DNA of 64,000 bases from Chloroflexota bacterium. GTDB taxonomy: Bacteria > Chloroflexota > Anaerolineae > UBA4142. A program made the position numbers and the translations under genes. The DNA lies in contig JAMCQI010000103.1 of assembly GCA_023381515.1 (NCBI GenBank), positions 57,915 to 121,914 on the forward strand, read 5' to 3'. Positions 1-7,921 of the stretch are shown here, in pieces (within the stretch, counting starts at the first letter, position 1; each line of letters begins with the position of its first letter). The notes under the pieces were generated by a model, which saw nothing but the letters and a program-made list of their open reading frames with translations, ran no database searches and was not told the origin of the DNA.

Positions 1-833
1 CGGCGGCCCTCCAGACCGCCACGGACAACTACAATTCTGCCCTGGCGACTTTTCAAATCACGGCGGCGGGAATTAACGACTCCTCCTCGCAGACGGCAAA
101 AGCGGCCCTCGACAATGCACAAGTCGCCCTGGACCAAGCCCAGGGCAACCTGGATACTTCTCTACGCGTCGCCCAAGCCTCTCTCGACAACGCCAAGGTG
201 GCCGTCAGCCAGGCTCAATCCAGTTTGGCCAAAGCGCAGATCGTTGCGCCCTTCGACGGGAGCATAGCGGCGGTGAATTACGACGTCGGAGATACTGCGG
301 GGTCGTCCAGCGCGGTCACCGTCACGAATCTCTCCAACCTGCAAGTGCAGGTCTCCGTCGACGAAGTAGACACTGCAAACCTGAAGGTGGGCGATACCGC
401 CCAACTGACGCTTGACGCCCTTCCGGGCCCCACATATACGGCAACCGTTCTCGCGATTGGACCGGTGGGAACCATTACGCAAGGCGTCGTCAACTACCCG
501 GTGACCGTGGCCGTCGGCGGCTCGAACCCCGAAATCAAGCCGGGCATGACGGCGGAATTGACCATTGCCGTGGACGAGCGCCAGAATGTGCTCATGGTCC
601 CGCTGCGCGCGGTGCGCACGCAGGGCACTCAAAAGCTCGTGACCGTGCTCTACAAAGGCCTGCAAATCCAGACCCCCGTCACCCTCGGACTGGAAAGCGA
701 CACCAATGCGGAGGTCACGAGCGGCCTACAGCAAGGAGACACCGTCGTCATGAACCCGACGCAGACCACCACGAGTTCTCGCGGCTTTGGCGGCGGAGGT
801 ATTCCGTTCGTCGGCGGTTTTGGAGGTCGCTAA
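1..833 (+). CDS. MacA/HlyD-family periplasmic adaptor subunit (5' end outside window)
   Basis: Frame 3 is open from the first base, so this is the C-terminal part of a longer protein. The visible part starts with an Ala/Gln/Asp-rich heptad-like stretch (alpha-helical hairpin), followed by the lipoyl-half motif [12 protein letters not shown] and a beta-barrel region ending in a Gly-rich tail (GFGGGGIPF). This is the usual order in RND/MacA adaptors, which link an inner-membrane ABC pump to the cell exterior. The stop lies one base before the ATG of an ABC ATPase, which is followed by a MacB-type permease, so a MacAB-like operon is well supported. The substrate is unknown. Confidence 0.9.
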   Translation, partial: AALQTATDNYNSALATFQITAAGINDSSSQTAKAALDNAQVALDQAQGNLDTSLRVAQASLDNAKVAVSQAQSSLAKAQIVAPFDGSIAAVNYDVGDTAGSSSAVTVTNLSNLQVQVSVDEVDTANLKVGDTAQLTLDALPGPTYTATVLAIGPVGTITQGVVNYPVTVAVGGSNPEIKPGMTAELTIAVDERQNVLMVPLRAVRTQGTQKLVTVLYKGLQIQTPVTLGLESDTNAEVTSGLQQGDTVVMNPTQTTTSSRGFGGGGIPFVGGFGGR

Positions 834-834
834 C

Positions 835-1503
835 ATGGCGCCGGTTATTCAGATCGACAATGTCACCAAGGTTTACAAAATGGGGGACATCGAGGTGGCC
901 GCGCTGCGCGGCGTCTCGCTCTGGGTCGACAAGGGCGAGATGGTCGCGGTGATCGGGCCGTCCGGCTCCGGCAAGTCCACTCTCATGAATATCATCGGGT
1001 GCCTTGACACGCCGACGACTGGCAATTACGTCCTGGACGACGTGCTCGTCTCTAGCTTAAACGACGACCAGCTCGCGGACATTCGGAACAAAAAGATTGG
1101 ATTTGTTTTTCAGACCTTTAACTTGCTCCCCCGTACGCCCGCCGTCGACCAGGTCGAACTGCCGATGGTCTACGCCGGGGCTCCCGACCGGCATGCCCGC
1201 GCTTTGGCGGCCCTGGAATCGGTGGGGCTGAAAGATCGCGTCCACCATCGTCCGAACGAACTCTCCGGCGGCCAACAGCAGCGGGTGGCGATTGCGCGGG
1301 CCCTCGTGAACCATCCGAGCATCATCCTCGCCGATGAGCCGACGGGGAACCTCGACAGCAAGTCCGGCGCCGAGATCTTGAATATTTTCAAGTCGCTCAA
1401 CCGCGATCAGGCTCTGACGATCGTCCTCGTCACTCACGACCCGACCATCGCGGCGCAGGCTCAGCGCGTTATCCATGTGCGAGATGGACAAGTGGTCAGT
1501 TAG
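835..1503 (+). CDS. MacB/LolD-type ABC transporter ATPase
   Basis: This 222-residue ATPase has Walker [10 protein letters not shown], a Q-loop in [10 protein letters not shown], the signature LSGGQQQR, Walker [12 protein letters not shown] and the switch histidine in VTHD. The combination ADEPTGNLD is typical of the MacB/LolD/FtsE group that drives mechanotransmission permeases. The ATG at 835 is preferred over one 48 bases upstream because it follows the adaptor stop directly and gives the normal N-terminus ([16 protein letters not shown]). It should energise the permease encoded next. Confidence 0.95.
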   Translation: MAPVIQIDNVTKVYKMGDIEVAALRGVSLWVDKGEMVAVIGPSGSGKSTLMNIIGCLDTPTTGNYVLDDVLVSSLNDDQLADIRNKKIGFVFQTFNLLPRTPAVDQVELPMVYAGAPDRHARALAALESVGLKDRVHHRPNELSGGQQQRVAIARALVNHPSIILADEPTGNLDSKSGAEILNIFKSLNRDQALTIVLVTHDPTIAAQAQRVIHVRDGQVVS

Positions 1504-1594
1504 TTTGATGGTCGGATGATAGAGTCGTGGACCAATCGGCCAACACTCTAACCATGCAATTAGCTAGCGATCAAACTGGTAGACGGAGTCACAC

Positions 1595-2827
1595 ATGAAT
1601 ATCAAGGAAAGCGTGCGCATTGCGCTGGGGAGCATCGGAGCAAACAAGATGCGCTCCGGTCTCACCATGCTCGGGATCATCATCGGGGTCATGGCGGTGA
1701 TCGCCATGCTCTCGATTGGACGCGGGGCACAGGCCGCGATCACGAACCAGATCAATAGTATCGGGACAAACCTGCTCTACGTCCGCCCAGGGGCGACTCA
1801 GCAAGGAGGGGTAAGGACCGCAGAGGGCTCGGCGGCGACGCTCACCATGGAGGACGGGCAGGCGCTCGACGGTCTGCCGGGCATTGTCGCGGTGGCGCCA
1901 GAGGTCGACAGCTTTGCGCAAGTGGTATATCTGGGTAACAACGACAATGGGCGGGTGATCGGCTGCACGCCTACATACCAAGATGCTATGAATGTGAGCC
2001 TGGCGGATGGCAACTTTGTCACAGACGCTAACGTGACTGCCCGATCGGCCGTCGTCGTCCTCGGGTCTCAGATCGCCTCTGACCTCTTCAGCGGCGCCGA
2101 GCCGGTGGGCCAGATGGTCCGAGTTAATAACCAGCCCTTTCGCGTGGTCGGCGTCATGGCCTCCAAGGGCGGCACCGGGTTCATGAACGTGGATACGCAG
2201 ATCTACGTGCCACTCACGACTGCCCTCAGCCGGCTGAGCCGGGGCGGCCAGTTCCGCGGAGGGGACACCGTCTCCGTCCTGAATATCAAGATCACTGACC
2301 CGAGCGTCCAGAACAGCGTCATCCAGAACGTCAGCCAGGTGTTGGACCAGCGCCATCATGTCGCTCAGGACGACTTTACCATCCAGAGCCAGCAGGATAT
2401 CCTTAATACCGCCAACCAGGTGACGGGTGTTCTGACCATCTTCCTGGGCGGGGTCGCGGCCGTCTCGCTCATCGTAGGCGGGATCGGCATCATGAACATC
2501 ATGCTCGTCTCCGTCACCGAGCGCACCCGCGAGATCGGCATCCGTAAGGCGATCGGCGCACACAAGCGCGATATCCTCGCCCAATTCTTGACCGAAGCGA
2601 CGATTCTGAGCATTTCGGGAGGCCTAATCGGAATTCTCATGGGCGCCATTGTGGCGCGCGTGATCTCCGGTGTCCAATTGGGGACGACGACGTTGACTAC
2701 GGTAGTCGATCCAGACGCCGTCCTGCTTGCGGTTCTGTTCTCCGTGGCGGTGGGTCTCTTCTTTGGGGGCTATCCTGCGAATCGCGCGGCCAGCCTCCAC
2801 CCGATCGATGCGCTGCGATACGAATAG
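1595..2827 (+). CDS. MacB-type ABC transporter permease (FtsX fold)
   Basis: The protein has 410 residues. It starts NIKESVRIALGSI, has one N-terminal membrane helix (MLGIIIGVMAVIAML), a periplasmic domain of about 230 residues, and three C-terminal helices including the conserved GGIGIMNIMLVSVTERTREI segment. This is the MacB_PCD plus FtsX arrangement. With the two upstream genes it forms a tripartite-type efflux or export system; the cargo could be a peptide, lipid or drug. A GGAG stands before the ATG. The 90 bases between ATPase and permease show no clear terminator. Confidence 0.95.
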   Translation: MNIKESVRIALGSIGANKMRSGLTMLGIIIGVMAVIAMLSIGRGAQAAITNQINSIGTNLLYVRPGATQQGGVRTAEGSAATLTMEDGQALDGLPGIVAVAPEVDSFAQVVYLGNNDNGRVIGCTPTYQDAMNVSLADGNFVTDANVTARSAVVVLGSQIASDLFSGAEPVGQMVRVNNQPFRVVGVMASKGGTGFMNVDTQIYVPLTTALSRLSRGGQFRGGDTVSVLNIKITDPSVQNSVIQNVSQVLDQRHHVAQDDFTIQSQQDILNTANQVTGVLTIFLGGVAAVSLIVGGIGIMNIMLVSVTERTREIGIRKAIGAHKRDILAQFLTEATILSISGGLIGILMGAIVARVISGVQLGTTTLTTVVDPDAVLLAVLFSVAVGLFFGGYPANRAASLHPIDALRYE

Positions 2828-2995
2828 GACGCAAATGGTTCTCATTCGACTCTCGTGCTCACGAACATCGCCAACTCGTTTCCGGTTCGGTACAACTTTA
2901 CGAATGAGAAGGTGATTGCCTAGAAATGGATTTCTGACCCAAGATCGCAGATGCCGAATCGGCAGTCTTTTATAGAGTGCTGTAACGGAGGTCCC

Positions 2996-3421
2996 ATGAA
3001 AACTGTCATTGTCGTAGCCGTGGTGATTGTTCTCCTCGTCGTAGTTGGCTTTGGAGCATATTCCGTCGGTGAGTCCAGTGGCTTCACCCAGGCTCAGAAC
3101 ATTCGTTCGGAATTTTTTCAATCGCATTCGGCGGCAGGCGGGCAAAGCGGTTCGGCTACACCGGGGGCAGGCACGCGTAGCCAGGCCGCGCGGCCCGCTG
3201 CCTCCGGCACGATCAAGAGCATTCAAGGGAACACAGTCCAGTTGACCCAGCAAGATGGTAGCTTACTCACGGTGAACTTGAGCGGGCAAACGATCGTCGA
3301 AAGGGTCGTGAAGGGCGCGTCGAGCGACCTGCAGGCGGGGCAGCGCATTTCCGTCCAAGGCACAGAGGCGAACGGACAAATGACCGCGCAAGTGATTCAA
3401 ATTGCCGCGAGCACCCAGTAG
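2996..3421 (+). CDS. Small membrane-anchored protein with DUF5666-like domain
   Basis: The ATG at 2996 is chosen because GGAGG precedes it by seven bases and it opens directly into a membrane helix (KTVIVVAVVIVLLVVVGFG). A Ser/Gly/Ala-rich linker follows, then a small beta domain of about 70 residues (SGTIKSIQGNTVQLTQ to the C-terminus) that resembles the DUF5666 OB-like repeat. The product (141 residues) is probably extracytoplasmic and anchored by its N-terminus. Function unknown. Nine bases separate it from the next gene, so the two are likely co-transcribed. Confidence 0.75.
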   Translation: MKTVIVVAVVIVLLVVVGFGAYSVGESSGFTQAQNIRSEFFQSHSAAGGQSGSATPGAGTRSQAARPAASGTIKSIQGNTVQLTQQDGSLLTVNLSGQTIVERVVKGASSDLQAGQRISVQGTEANGQMTAQVIQIAASTQ

Positions 3422-3429
3422 CTTGGACC

Positions 3430-4734
3430 ATGGTGAAACTCAAGTTCCCGAGCAGAGCCAGCTCGGTGAAGCACCCGCAGCTGTGGTCGGGCCTACTTGT
3501 CGTTCTCGCGGCCATGGTGGTCACGCCCTCGATTCTTGCCGCAGGGCCGGCCCTAACGATATCCGATTCGCCGAACGCATTCATCGCGCCCCGCTTGCGT
3601 CCTGTCGGTCCCGAAACCGCTGCTGAAGTAATATCTCTCGCGACGCCAGGATTTGCTCCAAATCCCACACCAGATCATGGAGGGACTGTCTCACCGGCGA
3701 CCACTCCATCCCCGGTCGCCTCACAGGTCCCGGCGCTCGCTCCCGCTCTTGCGGGTGCGACTCTCGTTTCCATCCGGTCTGATGCACGCGGGCTGCTCCT
3801 GACCGTGAATGACCAACCGGTCGTAGTCACGGGAATGGATTACGACGTGAACTACACGTCCCTGCCGGAAGAGACCCGACGAGCCCTCCACGAGCGCGAT
3901 TTCCAGATTATGAAGAGCGCGGGAGTTAACGCGATCGTCGGATGGGGTGTGTACGACGAGGTGACTCTGCAGATCGCAAGCGAGTTTGGGATCGGCGTCA
4001 TCATGCCTTTCGACCTCGATCCGCAGGGCGCGTATGATAATCAGAACTATAGGAACCAGGTGATGAGCGATTTTCGCGCCTATGTGGAGCGGTTCAAAGG
4101 ATTCCCGGCCGTGTGGGCATGGAATCCGGGCGGCGACGAATTGCTTTATCGAATGGACACTCAGCAGCATCGGACGAGTGACAAGCTCCAAGCAGCCGCG
4201 GACTTGCTCGCTCAACTCTCGGCGCTGGCCTATTCGCTCGATCCTGCGCACGTGGATGTCATCAAAGAGCCCCGGGATTTCTATATCCCCTACCTCGATG
4301 CCGGTCTCAAAAAGATCAGAGCACAGTCAGGGCAGCCCGACCCAAGCCGTTACGTAGTTTTTGGTCTGGACGTATACGGCAAGCCTGACGATGTCGCGGC
4401 GGCGGTCCAGGCGGCGAAACGGAATGCCGAATCACGGATGGGAGTAGCCCTCCTTGTCACCGAGTATGGACCCTTCGAGATGCCGGCCAAGGATCGCGCG
4501 ATCGATTACGGCATGATTTGGGATGCCGTGATTGCGAATTGCCCAAACGGTGGATTGGTCTATGTCTTTGGCCCCGATCAGCCGAACCCCCAAATGCCAA
4601 ACCCTTACGATCCGCTCCATCTCCTTCCCAACCCGTTTACCCTGGTAGATAACCAGGGCAAGCCCATCGATGAGACACTGAGCACACTGACAGAGAGATA
4701 CCTTCTAGTCCATAGTTCGAGTTCGTCCCCATAG
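3430..4734 (+). CDS. Secreted TIM-barrel glycoside-hydrolase-like protein
   Basis: The 434-residue product has a basic N-terminus and a hydrophobic signal (LWSGLLVVLAAMVV), then a Pro/Thr-rich linker of about 80 residues. From residue 130 the segments GMDYDVNYTSLPEE, MKSAGVNAIVGWGVYDE and FKGFPAVWAWNPGGDELL are typical of a (beta/alpha)8 hydrolase. The usual acid/base Asn-Glu pair after the fourth strand appears as GGDE. A later VTEYGPF could supply a second glutamate. The ATG at 3430 sits nine bases after the preceding stop. The exact GH family and substrate cannot be assigned. Confidence 0.75.
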   Translation: MVKLKFPSRASSVKHPQLWSGLLVVLAAMVVTPSILAAGPALTISDSPNAFIAPRLRPVGPETAAEVISLATPGFAPNPTPDHGGTVSPATTPSPVASQVPALAPALAGATLVSIRSDARGLLLTVNDQPVVVTGMDYDVNYTSLPEETRRALHERDFQIMKSAGVNAIVGWGVYDEVTLQIASEFGIGVIMPFDLDPQGAYDNQNYRNQVMSDFRAYVERFKGFPAVWAWNPGGDELLYRMDTQQHRTSDKLQAAADLLAQLSALAYSLDPAHVDVIKEPRDFYIPYLDAGLKKIRAQSGQPDPSRYVVFGLDVYGKPDDVAAAVQAAKRNAESRMGVALLVTEYGPFEMPAKDRAIDYGMIWDAVIANCPNGGLVYVFGPDQPNPQMPNPYDPLHLLPNPFTLVDNQGKPIDETLSTLTERYLLVHSSSSSP

Positions 4735-4779
4735 CTCGCCGCTCTTCTTTCAAAGAGAGGAACAGGACAACGCAAAACC

Positions 4780-4816
4780 TCCCATGGGCACGCCCAATGG
4801 GAAGTTTGGTTTTACT
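4780..4816 (+). terminator. Intrinsic terminator after the TIM-barrel gene
   Basis: The arms TCCCATGGGC and GCCCAATGGGA form a GC-rich hairpin with a two-base loop and one bulged A. It is followed by AGTTTGGTTTTACT. The position, 46 bases after the stop at 4734, fits the end of this transcription unit. Confidence 0.65.
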
Positions 4817-4930
4817 GCACGCTTGCTGCCATTCGAGAAGGCAAATTTAAAGCATAATCCGTAACAGAGGTATCTGCCTCCCTGTTCGGCCTTTGGAACT
4901 AGTCCACCATGGAAACCCCGACTGGAGCGG

Positions 4931-5701
4931 ATGATGGTCAAAACAACTCATTCCAACAAAAAGATGCGATCGGCGCGGGGCACAACAAGGATCAAGGCAG
5001 GCAAAGAGAGGAAAATCATTCGCTTGCCCTATGTGAAAAAGATCGGCCGACGCGGGTCCATTAGCATCTGGCAAGTGGACGGCTCTTTTATTCGCACTCA
5101 CAAAGACGAAGAGTTCACGAACTACGGCCAACACTTTAGCTTCAAGTACATCCCCGAGGACGAGTTCTGGCTGGATCAGGGCGTCAGCCCGGAAGAGCAG
5201 AAATTCTTCATCAAGCACCTGAGTGTCGAGTACCGTCTGATGAAGAACGGAATGGATGTGGACAGTGCCCGCGAGAAGGCGGACTATGTGGAGAGGGAAG
5301 AGCGCAAACGGGCGGGGGACGTCCGAAAACTAACCCACAGCGGCCGCGAACTCCCTGATCCTGGCCAAGTGCACCGGCGGTTGTGGAAAAAGCTTGACAA
5401 TGGGGTGAGCGTGTGGATCGTCAATGCCCGCCTCGTCCGGAGCGTATTCGACGACGATTTTGCTTCCGGCGGGCACGACTATGTCTACGAATACATCCCC
5501 GAAAACGAAGTCTGGATCGACGATACGCTCAAAGCGGCCGAGCGGCCTTTTTCTCTCTTGCACGAGCTGCATGAGCGCAATCTGATGATCAAGGGGATGG
5601 ACTACGACCGTGCTCACGCCGAATCGAGCAAGCTGGAGCGACGTTTACGGCGGCACCCCGACGATTTGCACGAGGCACTGGCGCAAGAAGGATGGGAATA
5701 G
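4931..5701 (+). CDS. Unknown protein with two tandem copies of one domain
   Basis: This 256-residue protein has a basic N-terminus followed by two related units of about 90 residues. Copy 1 contains SIWQVDGSFIR, FKYIPEDEFWLD and LMKNGMDVDSARE. Copy 2 contains SVWIVNARLVR, YEYIPENEVWID and LMIKGMDYDRAHAE. The pattern of a GGHxYxYEYIPxNExWID core followed by HELHERNLM is kept fully in copy 2 and decayed in copy 1 (KHLSVEYRLM). I do not know a function for this domain. HELHE is not a zinc-protease HExxH motif. No signal peptide or membrane segment is seen. GGAG precedes two adjacent ATG codons at 4931 and 4934. Confidence 0.75.
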   Translation: MMVKTTHSNKKMRSARGTTRIKAGKERKIIRLPYVKKIGRRGSISIWQVDGSFIRTHKDEEFTNYGQHFSFKYIPEDEFWLDQGVSPEEQKFFIKHLSVEYRLMKNGMDVDSAREKADYVEREERKRAGDVRKLTHSGRELPDPGQVHRRLWKKLDNGVSVWIVNARLVRSVFDDDFASGGHDYVYEYIPENEVWIDDTLKAAERPFSLLHELHERNLMIKGMDYDRAHAESSKLERRLRRHPDDLHEALAQEGWE

Positions 5702-5714
5702 AGCGAGGGGTGAT

Positions 5715-6068
5715 CTACGCGGCGACCAGCAGGTCGTTGATCGCGGCATCCAGCATTTCGTGTCGCCCTTGCTTGAGGAAATAGGCTTTGGTTCCGCTGC
5801 CCAATGGCTCAAGAACGAGAACTTCATCTGAACGAGGTGAGATGACGACAAGCTGATCCGGCTGTGCAGGGCGGGACTGGGTTTGGCCAAGCAACTCTGG
5901 AACTGTGACGTCCAGATTGATATCGCGAGCGGTACGGTTCTCGGACCGTGGAACCAATCTCAACGTTCGACCGTTGTTTTTCTGGCCGGGTGTTTTCGCT
6001 CTTTCGAGCAGGCTCTTGACCTCTTGCCGATTGAACTGGTCGTCGTCTACGACCATAATGCGAACCAT
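5715..6068 (-). CDS. Lone CheY-like receiver-domain protein, divergent
   Basis: The product has 117 residues with no output domain. Receiver landmarks sit at the right spacing: acidic VVDDD at 8-10, a possible phospho-acceptor Asp53 in INLDVTVPELLG, Ser78 in VVISPRSDE and Lys99 in AYFLKQG. The stretch between residues 22 and 48 does not look like a normal receiver, so the domain may be decaying or locally scrambled. It may be a single-domain regulator or the remnant of a NarL-type regulator that lost its helix-turn-helix. No kinase gene is nearby. It is convergent with the gene ending at 5701. Confidence 0.6.
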   Translation of the reverse strand: MVRIMVVDDDQFNRQEVKSLLERAKTPGQKNNGRTLRLVPRSENRTARDINLDVTVPELLGQTQSRPAQPDQLVVISPRSDEVLVLEPLGSGTKAYFLKQGRHEMLDAAINDLLVAA

Positions 6069-6344
6069 TTCGCTTGCCTCGTTCGGGCTCTAAAGAATGC
6101 TTTTGGAAGAACGCGCCAGCCATGCCGGAACTAGATGTTTCCAGTATATGGCGCTTCTGTCGGAAAACAATGGGGTATATCCCTAAGCATTCCAGCCATT
6201 CTGGATGGGGGTTTACCCACCCCCACGAACCGGTAGGTAGATGGCCATTTCCGCCTCTTTTCTTCGAGAATACGGGCTCGCGCTCGCCTGCCGACCCCTA
6301 CAGACGGCCCATTCGAGGCGGCTTGACCCACCGAATACAAGGGA

Positions 6345-6389
6345 GTGTGTCAAAAAACAAAAACCCCTCTCCGCGCGCGCGAAGAGGGG
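6345..6389 (-). terminator. Intrinsic terminator of the magnesium operon
   Basis: On the minus strand CCCCTCT and AGAGGGG flank a CG-rich loop and are followed by TTTTTGTTTTTTG. It begins 24 bases beyond the stop of the MgtE-N/CBS gene and ends the transcript that starts near 9627. Confidence 0.85.
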
Positions 6390-6412
6390 CAAGGGAGGGG
6401 GCCGGTTCATTC

Positions 6413-7705
6413 CTATTCTACATATCTGTGCTTGAGGCCCATCACGTCACGATAGGTGACAACCCCGAGCACCTTTCTTTCTTCATCCACAATCGGAATC
6501 GCTCGGAACTCGTAGCGTGCGAACAATTCCGCGGCTTTTTTCAGGGTGCTGTCCGACTCGAGCACAATGACATTGTCCACCATGACGTCTCTCAAGAGCG
6601 CTTTTTCTTCGGCTTGAAGCAGCTCCTTGATGTCCAAGACGCCGAGGAGCCGTCGCTCCGTATCCAGGACATAGATGTACATGACCACGTCCTTGCCTCT
6701 GGCCGCAAGCCGGTAGTCATCCTGCGCCTGTTCGACCGTGCGGTCCGGCGGAAACGCGATATAGTCCTGCGTTGCAAAATCCAAAATGTTTTCCTCGTGG
6801 TGCTCCATGATGGCGCGGACTTTGTGCGCATTTTCCGGATTTAGGCGTTCCAGGATCGCATCTGCTTCGGACGCAGACAAGGCCGAGAGAACGTCGGCCG
6901 CCTGCCCCGTCGTCATCTCGTCTATCAGCTGGGCCACCTTTTCGATTCTCAGTGACTCGACCAGGTCGCGTTGGGCGTTGGGGTCTATCTCTTCAAGTGT
7001 GTCAGACGCCTGCTCCGGATCAAGCTTTTCAAAGATTTCCACCCGCTGCTCCGGGTCCATCTGCTCCAAAATATCCGCCAGGTCGACCGGGTGCATCTCT
7101 GCGAGTTTCTCTTTCAGCACGTTCAGTTTGACATCGCCCCGAAAGCGCCCGATATTATCCGGCAGGCGCTGGATGTATTTCCAGGAAACCGTTTGATCAC
7201 GGATGGTCTCTGCCAGATTGTAGATAAGGTCGGCCAATCTCGCCAGGCCCATGCGGCGGAGCAGGCCATAGCGACTGAGATCCACGTCCGTAACATACAG
7301 GCGGCGGTTTTTTAGGGCCAACTTGACATCATAGACCACCTCCAGCTCCCGGCCCTCCATGTCAATGGCTTTCTTGTCGAGAATGTGATCTTTGAGGAGC
7401 ACGGCATTCTCTTCGGGCTCGCCGTGAAAAGGCGCGATGCTGTCTCCGGCGATAATCACTTGCTTGGAACCGACCGATTCGACTTTATCCCAAGGAACCA
7501 GGGCCGACTCGCCGAAGGGAAGCGCGACGCAAAGGGACGTCACCACAGGTAGTGCACCGTTTTCTTTGATGACCAAGTCGGTCAGTTTGCCAACCCTTTT
7601 GCCCGCGACAAACACGCGCGCGCCGAGGAGTTCGCTCAGGAAAAACGCTTGCTCCTGGACGGCGCCGGTGATGGTCGCGGCATGGTTGAATGCAACCTGC
7701 GCCAT
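6413..7705 (-). CDS. PRC-barrel / MgtE-N / CBS protein without membrane channel
   Basis: The protein has 430 residues. Residues 15-115 hold a PRC-barrel-like beta domain (LLGARVFVAGKRVGKLTDLV). Residues 200-300 are the MgtE N superhelix of short helices (HPVDLADILEQMDPEQRVEIF). Residues 310-425 are a CBS pair (DVMVDNVIVLESDSTLKKA, FRAIPIVDEERKVLGVVTY). In MgtE these cytosolic domains sense Mg2+ and gate the channel, but the MgtE membrane domain is absent here. It is the third gene behind an M-box riboswitch, after an NRAMP-type transporter. I infer a soluble Mg2+ sensor or gate for that transporter. Confidence 0.9.
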   Translation of the reverse strand: MAQVAFNHAATITGAVQEQAFFLSELLGARVFVAGKRVGKLTDLVIKENGALPVVTSLCVALPFGESALVPWDKVESVGSKQVIIAGDSIAPFHGEPEENAVLLKDHILDKKAIDMEGRELEVVYDVKLALKNRRLYVTDVDLSRYGLLRRMGLARLADLIYNLAETIRDQTVSWKYIQRLPDNIGRFRGDVKLNVLKEKLAEMHPVDLADILEQMDPEQRVEIFEKLDPEQASDTLEEIDPNAQRDLVESLRIEKVAQLIDEMTTGQAADVLSALSASEADAILERLNPENAHKVRAIMEHHEENILDFATQDYIAFPPDRTVEQAQDDYRLAARGKDVVMYIYVLDTERRLLGVLDIKELLQAEEKALLRDVMVDNVIVLESDSTLKKAAELFARYEFRAIPIVDEERKVLGVVTYRDVMGLKHRYVE

Positions 7706-7714
7706 TGCTCCCCC

Positions 7715-7921
7715 CTATTTGACGGTCACAATCGTAATGAACTTGTAGGCTAGCAGCAGCAACATGCCCAGGAGATAGAGTCGCAGCATCAACAGCGAAA
7801 AGCTAACCATCCGTGTCATCTTGATGCGCGGCGTTTTGTATTTCTCATTGATCTCATGAATGGCGCCAACAAAATCGTGGAATCCACTCAAAATTCTTTC
7901 CACGGGTACCTCCCCGGTCAT
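7715..7921 (-). CDS. 68-residue single-helix membrane protein of the Mg operon
   Basis: The start ATG overlaps the transporter stop as ATGA, so translation is coupled. A Met four codons upstream is possible but lacks this arrangement. The protein has a soluble N-terminal half (VERILSGFHDFVGAIHEI), a basic patch (KYKTPRIKMTRM) and one C-terminal membrane segment (FSLLMLRLYLLGMLLLLAYKF). No known family is recognised. Its place between transporter and CBS sensor, nine bases from the latter, suggests an accessory subunit or a membrane tether for the sensor. This role is inferred from position only. Confidence 0.75.
   Translation of the reverse strand: MTGEVPVERILSGFHDFVGAIHEINEKYKTPRIKMTRMVSFSLLMLRLYLLGMLLLLAYKFITIVTVK

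Noticed and set aside
1589..2584. 331-residue open frame antisense to the MacB permease
   Set aside because: Shadow frame in high-GC DNA. The plus-strand permease is unambiguous.
5560..5590. HELHE in the duplicated protein as a zinc-protease motif
   Set aside because: The spacing is HExH, not HExxH, and no third ligand is apparent.
6074..6844. 256-residue plus-strand frame across the terminator and the MgtE-N/CBS gene
   Set aside because: It runs antisense to a well-supported gene and through its terminator, with no domain.
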